Shown: positions 16,104 through 24,964 of the stretch, one piece after another
Layout of the letters: every line of letters begins with the position of its first letter
Position numbering within the stretch: the first letter of the stretch is position 1
Assembly: GCA_963933115.1 (NCBI GenBank)
Contig: CAWVSL010000011.1
Location: forward strand, 10,528-74,527
Origin: JALJPB01 sp963933115
GTDB taxonomy: Bacteria; Pseudomonadota; Gammaproteobacteria; Enterobacterales; Alteromonadaceae
Reading direction: 5' to 3'
Length of the DNA stretch: 64,000 nucleotides
Made by a program: the position numbers and the translations under genes
Notes under the pieces: model-generated
What the model was told of the DNA's origin: nothing
What the model saw: the letters and a program-made list of their open reading frames with translations, nothing else
Databases searched by the model: none

Positions 16104-17984
16104 TTGTCTGAACCAGAACAACAATCGAAAGAGCTTCCGATCTTTGATAATCAAGCATTTATTGCTTCGGTGACCCACCAACCGGGTGTTTATCGTATGT
16201 ACGATATTAACCAAAAAGTTATCTATGTTGGCAAAGCTAAAGATCTTAGAAAACGTTTAGCAAGTTATTTTAGGAAAGATGTTTCGAGTGTCAAAACTAA
16301 ATCCTTAGTAAAAAAAATTACGGCCATTGATGTCACGATTACCCATACTGAAGGTGAGGCGTTAATCCTTGAAAATAATTATATAAAAAAGTACCAACCT
16401 AAATATAATATTCTGCTTCGAGATGATAAATCTTACCCTTATTTATTAATAACAGATCACCAACATCCTAAATTAGGCCTTCATCGCGGGGGTAAAAAAA
16501 TTAAAGGCGACTACTTTGGACCTTACCCATCGGTTGGAGCGGTATGGGAGAGTCTTAGGTTAATGCAAAAGTTGTTTCCATTACGTCAATGTGAAGACAG
16601 CTATTATAGAGCAAGGAGTCGGCCATGTTTACAATTTCAATTAGGACGTTGCTCAGCCCCTTGTGTTGACAATATATCAAATGATGATTATCAACAACAA
16701 GTCCAAATGGCTAAACTGTTTCTTAAAGGAAAAAGTTCTAACGTTATCAAATTACTTGTTGATAAAATGGAACAAGCTAGCCAAATTCTCGATTTTGAAA
16801 AAGCTGTAAAATACCGAGATCAAATAGCTACGCTCCGTAAAGTGCAGCAGCAACAATTTGTTAGTGGTATGGCTGCAGAAATGGATGTGGTTGGTTTTCA
16901 TCGTTTTAAATCTCAGGTATGTTTACATTTATTATTTATTCGAGATCATAAAATACTAGGCAGTAAAAGTTATTTTCCTGTTGTGCCCAGTGAAACCACC
17001 AATAGTGAACTAATTGAAGCCTTTATTGGCCAACATTATTTAGTTGACGATGTTATCCATGGGGCAATACCTAAAGAAATCGTTATTCAAGAAAGCTTTG
17101 AACAACAAAAACCGCTTGCCGCACTCTTAAGCAAACATGCGGAAAGGGAAGTTAAAATATCAGTTAACGTTCGTACTGAGCGAGCTCAATATTTAAAACT
17201 TGCCTGCACTAATGCTGAAACCGCATTAGTTACCCGTAATAGCCATAAAGAATCAATGCAAGCAAGGTTTGCTGCTTTAAATGAAGTATTTGAATTAACT
17301 AATGGCATTAATCGTATTGAATGCTTTGATATTAGTCATACAATGGGGCAACAAACCGTTGCTTCAAATGTGGTCTTTAATCAACAAGGGCCGCTTAAAA
17401 GTGATTACCGTCGTTATAATGTGCATGGAATCACCCCTGGTGATGATTACGCAGCTATGGCATTTGCCTTAAATAAGCGTTACGGCAAATTAAAAACGAA
17501 GGGTAAAGCCGAAATTGAAGCTGACGATAAATTGCCTGATATTGTCTTTATTGATGGTGGTAAAGGGCAGTTAGCTAAAGCAGAAGAGTTATTTTCTGAA
17601 CTAAACCTATCTAGAACTCCTTTACTTGTTGGTGTTGCAAAAGGAGAGTCACGTAAACCGGGATTAGAAACACTTATATTAGGAGGGAGTCATCAGCTTA
17701 TCTCATTACCGGGTACGTCCCCAGCACTGCACCTTGTTCAACATATTCGCGATGAATCTCACCGTTTTGCTATTGCAGGTCATAGAGCGAAACGGCAGAA
17801 GGCTAGTAAAAAATCAACACTTGAGTCTATTCCAGGAATAGGGACTAAAAAGAGACAAGCCTTGCTCAAATATTTAGGGGGTTTGCAGGAAGTTCAACAG
17901 GCAGACAGAACAACATTAGAAAAAGTGCCCGGTATAAATAAAATATTAGCTAACGTTATTTATGATGCCTTACATGATAATTGA
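16104..17984 (+). CDS. uvrC: Excinuclease ABC subunit C
   Basis: Makes both incisions in nucleotide excision repair. It has 626 residues. The GIY-YIG domain (about 20-100) has GVYRMY, VIYVGKAKDLRKRLASYF and EGEALILENNYIKKYQP. The UVR motif is at about 205-240, the C-terminal RNase-H-like nuclease contains IECFDISHTMG and IVFIDGGKGQL, and the tandem helix-hairpin-helix has ESIPGIGTKKRQALLKYLGG. The start is TTG; the nearby ATG at 16091 runs into a stop after three codons. Confidence 0.95.
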   Translation: MSEPEQQSKELPIFDNQAFIASVTHQPGVYRMYDINQKVIYVGKAKDLRKRLASYFRKDVSSVKTKSLVKKITAIDVTITHTEGEALILENNYIKKYQPKYNILLRDDKSYPYLLITDHQHPKLGLHRGGKKIKGDYFGPYPSVGAVWESLRLMQKLFPLRQCEDSYYRARSRPCLQFQLGRCSAPCVDNISNDDYQQQVQMAKLFLKGKSSNVIKLLVDKMEQASQILDFEKAVKYRDQIATLRKVQQQQFVSGMAAEMDVVGFHRFKSQVCLHLLFIRDHKILGSKSYFPVVPSETTNSELIEAFIGQHYLVDDVIHGAIPKEIVIQESFEQQKPLAALLSKHAEREVKISVNVRTERAQYLKLACTNAETALVTRNSHKESMQARFAALNEVFELTNGINRIECFDISHTMGQQTVASNVVFNQQGPLKSDYRRYNVHGITPGDDYAAMAFALNKRYGKLKTKGKAEIEADDKLPDIVFIDGGKGQLAKAEELFSELNLSRTPLLVGVAKGESRKPGLETLILGGSHQLISLPGTSPALHLVQHIRDESHRFAIAGHRAKRQKASKKSTLESIPGIGTKKRQALLKYLGGLQEVQQADRTTLEKVPGINKILANVIYDALHDN

Positions 17985-18103
17985 TCATGACAATTAATAG
18001 CTAATCTGTGTAAAATGAAGTTAAAGGGTTGTAGTCACTTTTATTTTTATATGTAAGTGAGTAAACAGCCGTCATTCGAAATAATAATAGTTGTATAAAG
18101 TCT

Positions 18104-18688
18104 ATGTGGACAATTCCAAACCAAATCACGGTATTTAGAATAATTCTAATACCTATTTTTATCATTGTTTTTTATTTACCCGTTTCTTGGAATCACTTTG
18201 GGGCTTTTGTTGTATTCTGGCTCGCTTCTGTCAGCGATGCTTTAGACGGTTATTTAGCGCGAAAGCTTAACCAAACATCTGCATTTGGCGCATTTATTGA
18301 CCCCGTTGCTGACAAACTGATGGTTGTTACCGCGCTAATCGTTATTGTACAAGACTATCAAACTTGGTGGATATCTATACCAGCAATGATAATGATTGCT
18401 CGAGAAATATTCATTAGTGCGTTGCGCGAATTTATGTCATCAATAGGTAAAAGAAACGAAATTGCCGTATCAGAAATGGGGAAATATAAAACTTTTGCCC
18501 AGATGTTATCGTTGCAAGGCTTAATTTGGCGACCTGATTATGATATTCCACTGATTTTATTTGATTTTCCTCATCAAATATTAATGGGTATTGCTTATTC
18601 TATGTTTTTTGTAGCAACAATTTTAACAATCTGGTCAATGGTTTCATATTTTATAGTTGCCTGGCCTGAACTTAAGGCTCAAAAATAA
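18104..18688 (+). CDS. pgsA: CDP-diacylglycerol-glycerol-3-phosphate phosphatidyltransferase
   Basis: Makes phosphatidylglycerol phosphate at the inner membrane. It has 194 residues and about five membrane segments. The CDP-alcohol phosphotransferase signature DALDGYLARKLNQTSAFGAFIDPVADK has all four Asp in the D-x2-DG-x2-AR-x8-G-x3-D-x3-D pattern. The N-terminal MWTIPNQITVFRIILIP is typical of PgsA. The position after uvrC and before tRNA genes (Gly, Cys, Leu) is the same as in E. coli. Confidence 0.95.
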   Translation: MWTIPNQITVFRIILIPIFIIVFYLPVSWNHFGAFVVFWLASVSDALDGYLARKLNQTSAFGAFIDPVADKLMVVTALIVIVQDYQTWWISIPAMIMIAREIFISALREFMSSIGKRNEIAVSEMGKYKTFAQMLSLQGLIWRPDYDIPLILFDFPHQILMGIAYSMFFVATILTIWSMVSYFIVAWPELKAQK

Positions 18689-18829
18689 GTAAAAAGTAAC
18701 CAGATTAGCGAAAAAAACATCAGGTTAGACACTTTTTGAGCAGTCAAAATAAAATTGATACTTAAGTGTTGACTCACAAGTATATCAATGTAAAATGCGT
18801 TTCCAGTTGGCAGGAAGTCAACAGATGAA

Positions 18830-18905
18830 GCGGCTGTAGCTCAGCTGGTAGAGCATCACGTTGCCAACGTGAATGTCACGAGTTCGAGTCTCGTTAGCCG
18901 CTCCA
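18830..18905 (+). tRNA. tRNA-Gly(GCC), copy 1
   Basis: 76 bases with encoded CCA. The acceptor stem GCGGCTG pairs with TAGCCGC; the anticodon loop TTGCCAA carries GCC; the T-arm is GAGTTCGAGTCTC. Two further copies at 19292 and 19419 appear identical. Confidence 0.95.
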
Positions 18906-18957
18906 ATATTTAATTTAAATAGTAAAGTTTCATTATTTATTAATAATTAAATTGTCT

Positions 18958-19031
18958 GGCGGGTTGGCAGAGTGGTTATGCAGCGGATTGCAAATCCGTG
19001 GACCTCGGTTCGACTCCGGGACCCGCCTCCA
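18958..19031 (+). tRNA. tRNA-Cys(GCA)
   Basis: 74 bases with encoded CCA. The acceptor GGCGGGT pairs with ACCCGCC, the anticodon loop ATTGCAAAT carries GCA, and the T-loop is GGTTCGACTCC. It is the only Cys copy in this cluster. Confidence 0.95.
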
Positions 19032-19123
19032 TTACTTAAGTAGTGAATGGCAGTAATAAAGGATTTAGTTTAAAGACTAAAAAGTAGGGAGCCAATCTCT
19101 ACTATAAAAAATGATTATCCGAT

Positions 19124-19209
19124 GCCCGGGTGGTGGAATTGGTAGACACAAGGGATTTAAAATCCCTCGCTCTTAGAGTGTGACGGTTCAAGTCCGTCTC
19201 CGGGTACCA
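19124..19209 (+). tRNA. tRNA-Leu(TAA), copy 1
   Basis: 86 bases with a class II long variable arm and encoded CCA. The acceptor GCCCGGG pairs with TCCGGGT (G-U at the first pair, as in E. coli Leu-UAA). The anticodon loop ATTTAAAAT carries TAA. Confidence 0.95.
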
Positions 19210-19291
19210 TTTACTATTAGTTATGTAAGTGCGGAAATATGTATATTGGCATATACATTTAAAAATAAGATATTTTTTGAAAAAAAATGAA

Positions 19292-19367
19292 GCGGCTGTA
19301 GCTCAGCTGGTAGAGCATCACGTTGCCAACGTGAATGTCACGAGTTCGAGTCTCGTTAGCCGCTCCA
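19292..19367 (+). tRNA. tRNA-Gly(GCC), copy 2
   Basis: 76 bases, apparently identical to the copy at 18830, including the preceding TGAA. The anticodon is GCC and CCA is encoded. Confidence 0.95.
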
Positions 19368-19418
19368 ATATCTTGTTTGTTTGACCTTTTAGTTATTTTA
19401 ATAGCTAATTTTTATGAA

Positions 19419-19494
19419 GCGGCTGTAGCTCAGCTGGTAGAGCATCACGTTGCCAACGTGAATGTCACGAGTTCGAGTCTCGTTAGCCGCTCCA
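19419..19494 (+). tRNA. tRNA-Gly(GCC), copy 3
   Basis: 76 bases, apparently identical to the two earlier Gly genes and again preceded by TGAA. CCA is encoded. Confidence 0.95.
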
Positions 19495-19561
19495 ATTTAT
19501 TATCATTAATAGATAATAAAAGTAGGTAAACCAAACCTACTATAAAAAATAATTATCCGAT

Positions 19562-19647
19562 GCCCGGGTGGTGGAATTGGTAGACACAAGGGATTTAAAA
19601 TCCCTCGCTCTTAGAGTGTGACGGTTCAAGTCCGTCTCCGGGTACCA
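19562..19647 (+). tRNA. tRNA-Leu(TAA), copy 2
   Basis: 86 bases, apparently identical to the Leu gene at 19124. The leader is also shared (CTACTATAAAAAAT then ATTATCCGAT), showing that the duplicated block included upstream DNA. A T-rich stretch follows and may end the transcript. Confidence 0.95.
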
Positions 19648-19914
19648 TTTTTATTTTTGTTTCATCTTTTCAGTATTTCAGATATCTCCTAGCTTTATCA
19701 ATCTATTACATAAAAATTTTAATCAACATAATCACTCAAATTTAATCCTATTCTTTTCAGAAATTATCACCAATCATTTATTAGTAGTCAGATTGTTATA
19801 ATGGGTAACTTTTGATGTTTTTTAGTTTAGTGAAAAATAATATTGTCTCGTAGTGTTTTCATCATATAATAATAATTATTCCCACCTGAAAATAGTCTAA
19901 TAAAGGAATATTCT

Positions 19915-20319
19915 GTGATTTCAAAAAAAGTAAGAGAGTTATTTGTTTCTTTAATGGAGGCTACTGATGATTCACCTGTTTCGTATGACGTTGAAACTGA
20001 TCAATACAGCGGCTTTTTTAATAGCGTAGTCGTTGATAAGTATATTGACTTTGGCGCGCTAGAGCTCGTTAATAGCGGTAGTAGCCCTGCAATAATTTTA
20101 CTCAACAACAGAGATGATTTCTTAAGTTCTTTTGCTGCTGGCGTTAGAGAGGCTAATAATGGCAGTGATCAGGCTTATGCAGATTACAACGCTAACCCGT
20201 TTGCGTTTTCGGTTGGTTATGAGCACTTTCACCAGCTAGCGAAGAAAAAAAACCGTCACCATGGATATATATGCCATGGTTTTAAAAGAGATGATACAGG
20301 TTCAATACACCAACAATAA
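19915..20319 (+). CDS. Conserved-looking hypothetical protein
   Basis: A 134-residue soluble protein that I do not recognise. It begins at GTG 19915, with AAGGA at 19902-19906 well placed as ribosome site. It has no signal peptide or membrane segment. The first two-thirds are acidic (MEATDDSPVSYDVETDQYSG, LLNNRDDFLSSFAAGVREA). The C-terminal part is rich in His and Lys (YEHFHQLAKKKNRHHGYICHG) and could bind metal or nucleic acid, but no motif is diagnostic. It stands alone between the tRNA cluster and the repeat-protein gene. Confidence 0.6.
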   Translation: MISKKVRELFVSLMEATDDSPVSYDVETDQYSGFFNSVVVDKYIDFGALELVNSGSSPAIILLNNRDDFLSSFAAGVREANNGSDQAYADYNANPFAFSVGYEHFHQLAKKKNRHHGYICHGFKRDDTGSIHQQ

Positions 20320-20661
20320 TGCCCTCTTAAAGGATAAAATCGCTATAAATTTTCAGGTGTAGATCTGGGGTCGTCATAGTGATTTTATTTTAAAATAATA
20401 TATGCCTGTTATTAGAGATGACATTATATATTTTAGTTACCACTGGTACCCATTTAATTGTGATTTTATCCACACCTCAGCCTTAATATTAAGTGTCTTC
20501 AGATCAAAATTCTTGTTTTAAAAGTGTCATGCCAAGATAGGGCATACAATCCGAGCGATATATAATATATAATATATGTTATTGGTGCGACTAATTGATG
20601 TATATCAGTTGTCGTTTAGAAATAGATACTGACAATTACCTAATTTCAAAAGGTATTAAAA
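20320..20661. other. 342-bp intergenic region before the repeat-protein gene
   Basis: There is no open reading frame. It contains the AT-only run TATATAATATATAATATAT (about 20560-20578) and an FNR-like box at 20595-20608, close to the start of the next gene. The ribosome site AAAAGG (20648-20653) precedes the ATG at 20662. Confidence 0.6.
20595..20608. promoter_or_regulatory. FNR/EtrA-like binding site
   Basis: TTGAT-GTAT-ATCAG matches the FNR consensus TTGAT-N4-ATCAA at nine of ten positions. Its centre is about 60 bases upstream of the ATG at 20662, a position that would suit an activator or a repressor depending on the transcript start, which is not visible. CRP-family regulators share similar sites. 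Confidence 0.45.
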
Positions 20662-21669
20662 ATGAAACAACATAAAATCAGACTTTGCTATGGTCTCATT
20701 TCAAGCGACAGTACAACCGGCTGGGCGCTTTTAAATTTAGGTATGCTACTGCTGGTCTTGTTCACTGTTATGCCGGTACAAGCAGGGATTTCTTACAACT
20801 TTGAAACTGGACCATTGCCTGCTAGTTGCATACCGTCAAGCCCAAATGCTTACACTTGCGGCGCAGCAGTCACTCTCGGCGTTGGAGACACCATTGCAAT
20901 AGCGCAAGACACAGAGGTTACTATTACAATAGTTGGTGCTTTTACAACAGGCGCTAACAGTAGTATTAACCTTAATTCTAATTCTGTTTTGACCCTTAAA
21001 ACTGTTGGTGCGGTTACAATGGCTGTTAACAGTAATATTAACGCTAATCTTATTGCTACTGCCGCCGTTACTCTGGTGACCGGAAGTCAACTTCAAGGTG
21101 ATATCGATACAACTGCTGGAATTGTTACCATCGGAAATAATACCCGTGTGGATGGTCATATTATTACAACAGCAGGAGGGGTTACTGTTGGTAATGGTAG
21201 TTTTGTCGGAGGTGATATCAACACCGCAGCTGGTATTGTTACAGTTGGAACTAATTCATATATAGCGGGGACTGTTTCTACCTTCGCAGGCGGTATTACT
21301 ATTGGAGCAGGTACTAAGGTTGCAAATAACGTCATGAGTACTGGTGCTGGTATTATAACAATTGGAGCCGGTGTCAAAGTATATAATGATATACGAAGTG
21401 TAGCAGGTGCTATAACTGTCGGAAGTGGAAGTGGTATCGGAGGTAACTTAATGATAACGGGTGCTGGTGTTATGACAGTAACAAACAGTGTAATCGAAGG
21501 TAACATATCAACAGCAGTAGGTGCTGTTACTATGACAGGCTCACAGGCAGGCGGCACCATCAAATCAGGTGCAGCACTTACTATGACTAATAGTAAACAA
21601 AATGTAGCTAATTATGGTGACTATCGTGGTAATGACAGGATTATTTATCGAGGAGAAAAGATTCAGTAG
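20662..21669 (+). CDS. Secreted protein of tandem 19-residue repeats (beta-helix-like)
   Basis: A 335-residue protein. A basic N-terminus and hydrophobic stretch (WALLNLGMLLLVLFTVMPVQA) form a signal peptide with likely cleavage after VQA. Then comes a Cys-bearing segment (SCIPSSPNAYTCGAAVTL), and from about residue 150 eight to nine tandem 19-residue units such as GDINTAAGIVTVGTNSYIA and GTVSTFAGGITIGAGTKVA. Each unit has alternating Val/Ile/Thr strands and Gly turns, as in a right-handed parallel beta-helix with one repeat per coil. The bulk of the mature protein is thus a Thr/Gly/Val-rich rod with a short charged tail (YRGNDRIIYRGEK). The style recalls repeat segments of some MSHA-pilus-associated proteins, but I cannot name a family. 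Confidence 0.75.
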   Translation: MKQHKIRLCYGLISSDSTTGWALLNLGMLLLVLFTVMPVQAGISYNFETGPLPASCIPSSPNAYTCGAAVTLGVGDTIAIAQDTEVTITIVGAFTTGANSSINLNSNSVLTLKTVGAVTMAVNSNINANLIATAAVTLVTGSQLQGDIDTTAGIVTIGNNTRVDGHIITTAGGVTVGNGSFVGGDINTAAGIVTVGTNSYIAGTVSTFAGGITIGAGTKVANNVMSTGAGIITIGAGVKVYNDIRSVAGAITVGSGSGIGGNLMITGAGVMTVTNSVIEGNISTAVGAVTMTGSQAGGTIKSGAALTMTNSKQNVANYGDYRGNDRIIYRGEKIQ

Positions 21670-21758
21670 GTCAGGAGGTCAAAATATATAATGTCCACCT
21701 TTAATATACCCTAACGGCTTAAATATAAGTCAGGGATGAAATATGACATCCCCCTTAG

Positions 21759-21875
21759 GTAGCTCAACATACATGGTTAGTTCAATATTGTGAGAAACTT
21801 AAACTCACCCCTATTGAAACTGATGTTTTAACATCATTACTTTTTAATCGTATCGGTTCTGAAAATCAGTCATAA
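21759..21875 (+). other. Short open frame without start codon, possible gene remnant
   Basis: This frame has no stop for 38 codons and reads protein-like text (WLVQYCEKLKLTPIET, DVLTSLLFNRIGSEN) ending at TAA 21873-21875. There is no ATG or ribosome site in frame and a TAG stands just upstream (21756-21758). It could be the tail of a decayed gene. The family is not recognised. Confidence 0.25.
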
Positions 21876-21890
21876 GGCACTTAAAAAAAA

Positions 21891-23453
21891 TTAAGTACCA
21901 CAAAAAGTCTGATAATACATATCATTATCACTTGGTATACTTTGATATTTATATGTCTCTTCTGTTTCTTGATAGGGTGAGCGTAATACGCTAAGGAATT
22001 CATCAATCGTATCATTAATCATGACTTTGCTTGGCTCCTTGATTAAACTTATATCAGTAGCAATCACATTTTCACAATATTCTAGTATTCTTTCAACATG
22101 ATGGTTTCTAGGGATAACAACGGGATTGTTGCTACTCATTAAACTTTGAGCTTCATAATAGTTTTTTTCTTTAGGTGCTTCTTGTTTAAGAGCAATTAGC
22201 CATTTTCCGTACCAATCACCTAATCGGTTTGTTAACTCCTGAGCTTTTACATTGTCTGATAATGATTGTGTTAGGTGCCAAAACGTTTGTGTATAATCAA
22301 GATTTTGAGTTTGCATTATATCTAATAAATCATTAATCAATGATTTGTTGTGCAAAGAAATATCCTTCAGGCCAATTTTTCTACCATACATAGTAAAGTA
22401 GGCGGATTCGAATGTATCTGTATATTGATTGATCACCACCTCAGCTTTTGCTAATGCGTGTTGTTCTTGCTCTTTTTGAGAGGTATTGTCATCACTATTC
22501 TCTATTAATAAAGGTATTAAACAATCAGCTAATCGAGCCATATTCCACTGAGCTATTTTTCCTTGATTACCAAAGGCATAACGACCATGCTCATCGATAG
22601 AGCTAAATACCTTATTTTCATTATATCCGCCTAACATAGCACAAGGACCAAAATCGAGTGTTTCACCACATATAGCGGTATTATCGGTATTCATTACCCC
22701 ATGAATAAACCCAATACGTAACCATTCAACGACTAAGGTGATTTGTTTAGTAATGGCACTCTCTAAAAAAGTTAATATACGTTGCTCATACGATAGAGGA
22801 ATTTTCTTTCCTATCTTATCTGTATCTATCTCAGGGAAGTGACGATTTATGGTGTAATCAACTAACGTTTGTAATGAGGCGGTATCTCTTCTGGCAGCAA
22901 AGTATTGAAAGGTCCCAACACGAATATGGCTTGCGGCAACTCTAGTCACTACAGCACCAGCTTTAGCTAAGCCTCGACTAATGGTCTCTCCTGTTGCAAC
23001 TACAGATAAACAGCGGGAAGTAGGAACACCAAGGGCGTATAATGCTTCACTCATGATGTATTCTCTTAGGGCTGGCGCTAACGCACATTTCCCATCACCT
23101 CGCCTTGAGAAACTAGTTTGCCCAGAGCCTTTCAATTGAATATCTCGGCGTATATTATCTTTATCTAATATTTCACCAAGTAAATGTGCTCGGCCATCAC
23201 CTAGTTGGGGATTAAAGTGACCAAATTGATGCCCTGAATAAGCTAATGCGATTGGTTCAGCACCATCGAGTATATTATTACCGGAAAAGTAGTTAGATAA
23301 TAAATCAGGATCATCTTGTAAATCGTTAGGTATAAGTAAATTATTTGCTAATGTTTTATTCCATAACAATAGTGAAGGGCAGTCAAATTTTTGTGGTAAA
23401 TTTCGCTGAAAAAATTGTTCACCTAACTTAATGTAGGTATTAAAGAACTTCAT
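21891..23453 (-). CDS. selO: Protein adenylyltransferase SelO (YdiU family)
   Basis: A pseudokinase-fold enzyme that transfers AMP to Ser, Thr or Tyr of target proteins, linked to oxidative stress responses. It has 520 residues, near the family length of about 480-550. Signatures are AYSGHQFGHFNPQLGDGRA, LKGSGQTSFSRRGDGKCALAPALREYIMSEAL, GVPTSR, FIHGVMNTDN and DFGPCAMLGGYN. The C-terminus keeps a conserved Cys (YQTFCGT) that can form a regulatory disulfide. It is a single gene with its own upstream region. Confidence 0.93.
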   Translation of the reverse strand: MKFFNTYIKLGEQFFQRNLPQKFDCPSLLLWNKTLANNLLIPNDLQDDPDLLSNYFSGNNILDGAEPIALAYSGHQFGHFNPQLGDGRAHLLGEILDKDNIRRDIQLKGSGQTSFSRRGDGKCALAPALREYIMSEALYALGVPTSRCLSVVATGETISRGLAKAGAVVTRVAASHIRVGTFQYFAARRDTASLQTLVDYTINRHFPEIDTDKIGKKIPLSYEQRILTFLESAITKQITLVVEWLRIGFIHGVMNTDNTAICGETLDFGPCAMLGGYNENKVFSSIDEHGRYAFGNQGKIAQWNMARLADCLIPLLIENSDDNTSQKEQEQHALAKAEVVINQYTDTFESAYFTMYGRKIGLKDISLHNKSLINDLLDIMQTQNLDYTQTFWHLTQSLSDNVKAQELTNRLGDWYGKWLIALKQEAPKEKNYYEAQSLMSSNNPVVIPRNHHVERILEYCENVIATDISLIKEPSKVMINDTIDEFLSVLRSPYQETEETYKYQSIPSDNDMYYQTFCGT

Positions 23454-24067
23454 GTGTTATTGCCTGTGTTAAAACGTATAATTTATAATATAATTTCATT
23501 AAGTTATGCTAATGGTTCATCTTACTTTGCTAAAATGCCATTACTATCTCAGGTGCAGACTTATTATCATTAATAATAATGAGTTAACCTAAAATGAAAA
23601 CATCTATTGCTGGTGACATTTATAATTTAATAACCGATTGTTAATGCTTTAAAGCATCGAGATACAATATCACAATAGCAGGATTAAATTCCCAAAATCT
23701 CACCTGACCCATTGTTATTTTTTGTCATTTTTTACACCAGTTACTACTCATAACTTCAAATCCGAAAGGTATATCGAACACATCCTGTTTTTTCAATCTT
23801 AAATGTGATGTTACGTGTCAATTTCACTCATTTTTACTTTTTGTAAATATTATCGGCCTAGATTTTTAAATTTAGCTAGAATAACTAACCCTTGTCCCTT
23901 TATAAAATTTTAAAAAATCAAAGGGTAGTATTACAAATTAACGCCATCTATAAATACGATAGTACATTTTAGCGTTTTATTGATTTTATACCTGATGTAA
24001 ATCAGTAAGTTCCAATGTAATGAACTCAATAGACACTATACTTTTGTTGTATTTATTTAATAGATAT
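23454..24067. other. 614-bp intergenic region upstream of selO and the acs-like remnant
   Basis: No gene is seen. The part near 23460-23560 presumably contains the selO promoter. An FNR-like palindrome lies at 23992-24005. The rest is AT-rich with no open frame or strong hairpin that I can support. Confidence 0.5.
23992..24005. promoter_or_regulatory. FNR/CRP-family-like palindrome before the acs-like remnant
   Basis: CTGAT-GTAA-ATCAG has perfect inverted arms and matches the FNR core TGAT-N4-ATCA. It is 62 bases before the first ATG (24068) of the decayed acetyl-CoA-synthetase-type gene, so it may be its surviving control site. Confidence 0.4.
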
Positions 24068-24635
24068 ATGTTCATGTCCAAAACTATGATTCACAAAAAG
24101 CCATACAGCCAAAATAGCTTTAACCTGTCAGATTATAAGCAACTTTATGATGATTTTATTTGGTAAGTCGATCCTAATGACAATCTTAATATTGCTAATC
24201 AAGCTGTAGATAAGGATTTAAATACGGTAATTGAAAATAAAGTCGCACTGCGTTAGTTAAGTAAAAATGATCAAAAAATAAATTTGAGTTATCAGGACTT
24301 AGCAAAGCAAACTACTGATTTATAGGTCTGCTAGAGCATCTTGGCTCGCATCAGGAGTTCTTGTCTTTAGCTTGGCCAGCTATTGTCTTCTTCTATATAT
24401 GTTTGCGATAGGAACACTAAAGTTTGGTTATGTTTTTACACCATTACTTTAAGCTTTTGGTCCTTAACCTATCTTTTTGTGCATGGCGATAACTGAGACT
24501 AATATTTTAATTACCACATTCAACTTATATAACAAAAACATGCACACTGGTGTGATGAATTAACCTATTTTAAAGTGATTTTTTTATAGATAGACTTGAA
24601 GACATTAATCACGCTGATTTAAATCTTAAAATTTA
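24068..24635 (+). pseudogene. Degenerate acetyl-CoA-synthetase-type (AMP-binding) gene remnant
   Basis: From ATG 24068/24074 the frame reads SDYKQLYDDFIW, then TAA (24164-24166), then NDNLNIANQAVDKD and KVALR, then TAG, then LSKND and LSYQDLAKQT. These are the opening motifs of acyl/acetyl-CoA synthetases (YxxLYxxFxW, xFNIAxxxxD, xSYxxLxxxT). In another frame GTLKFGYVFTPLL, stop, AFGP, stop, PIF and MAITETNILITT continue the family text (LGTLKxGxVFxPLFSAFGPEPI). Several stops and at least two frameshifts are seen, and about two-thirds of the gene, including the C-terminal domain, is gone. This is a clear pseudogene; the exact substrate is unknown. Confidence 0.75.
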
Positions 24636-24660
24636 GATGATATATATTATGGAAGATATT

Positions 24661-24843
24661 ATGCATTCAACAAAACAAGAAAAATATATTTTTTGGTTTG
24701 AGGAGTTAAGCCTTTTGAATCTAGATCAAGTAGGTGGTAAAAATGCGAGTTTAGGAGAGATGATCGCTAATATGAATCAAGCCCAAGTCAATGTACCGAT
24801 TGGTTTTGCGACAAGTGCACAATTATTTTCACCATTAGTCTGA
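24661..24843 (+). pseudogene. ppsA: N-terminal fragment of phosphoenolpyruvate synthase
   Basis: 61 residues beginning MHSTKQEKYIFWFEELSL and continuing LDQVGGKNASLGEMIANMNQAQVNVPIGFATSAQLF. This is the start of the PpsA ATP-grasp domain (E. coli has VDRVGGKNASLGEMI and VPNGFATTA). It ends at TGA 24841-24843; the next codons (NSLPELDKVGIKI) may be eroded sequence, and the remaining roughly 730 residues are missing. A good ribosome site (GGAAGA) survives. An intact ppsA would have to be elsewhere in the genome. Confidence 0.8.
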
Positions 24844-24964
24844 TCTAACTCACTTCCTGAATTAGATAAAGTGGGGATCAAAATAGTTATTAGCTAGAGT
24901 TAAAAAAAAGTTGTAATATTTTAACCCCTCAAGTATTTTTTGAGTAGATAATGTAGAAGTTTTT

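Noticed and set aside
19335..19529. 64-codon plus-strand frame over the tRNA-Gly genes
   Set aside because: It is the translation of tRNA-Gly copies and spacers, with no ribosome site or protein-like composition.
21156..21563. 135-codon minus-strand frame rich in Pro, Val and Thr
   Set aside because: It is the antisense shadow of the 19-residue repeats of the secreted protein; the repeat period keeps stops away.
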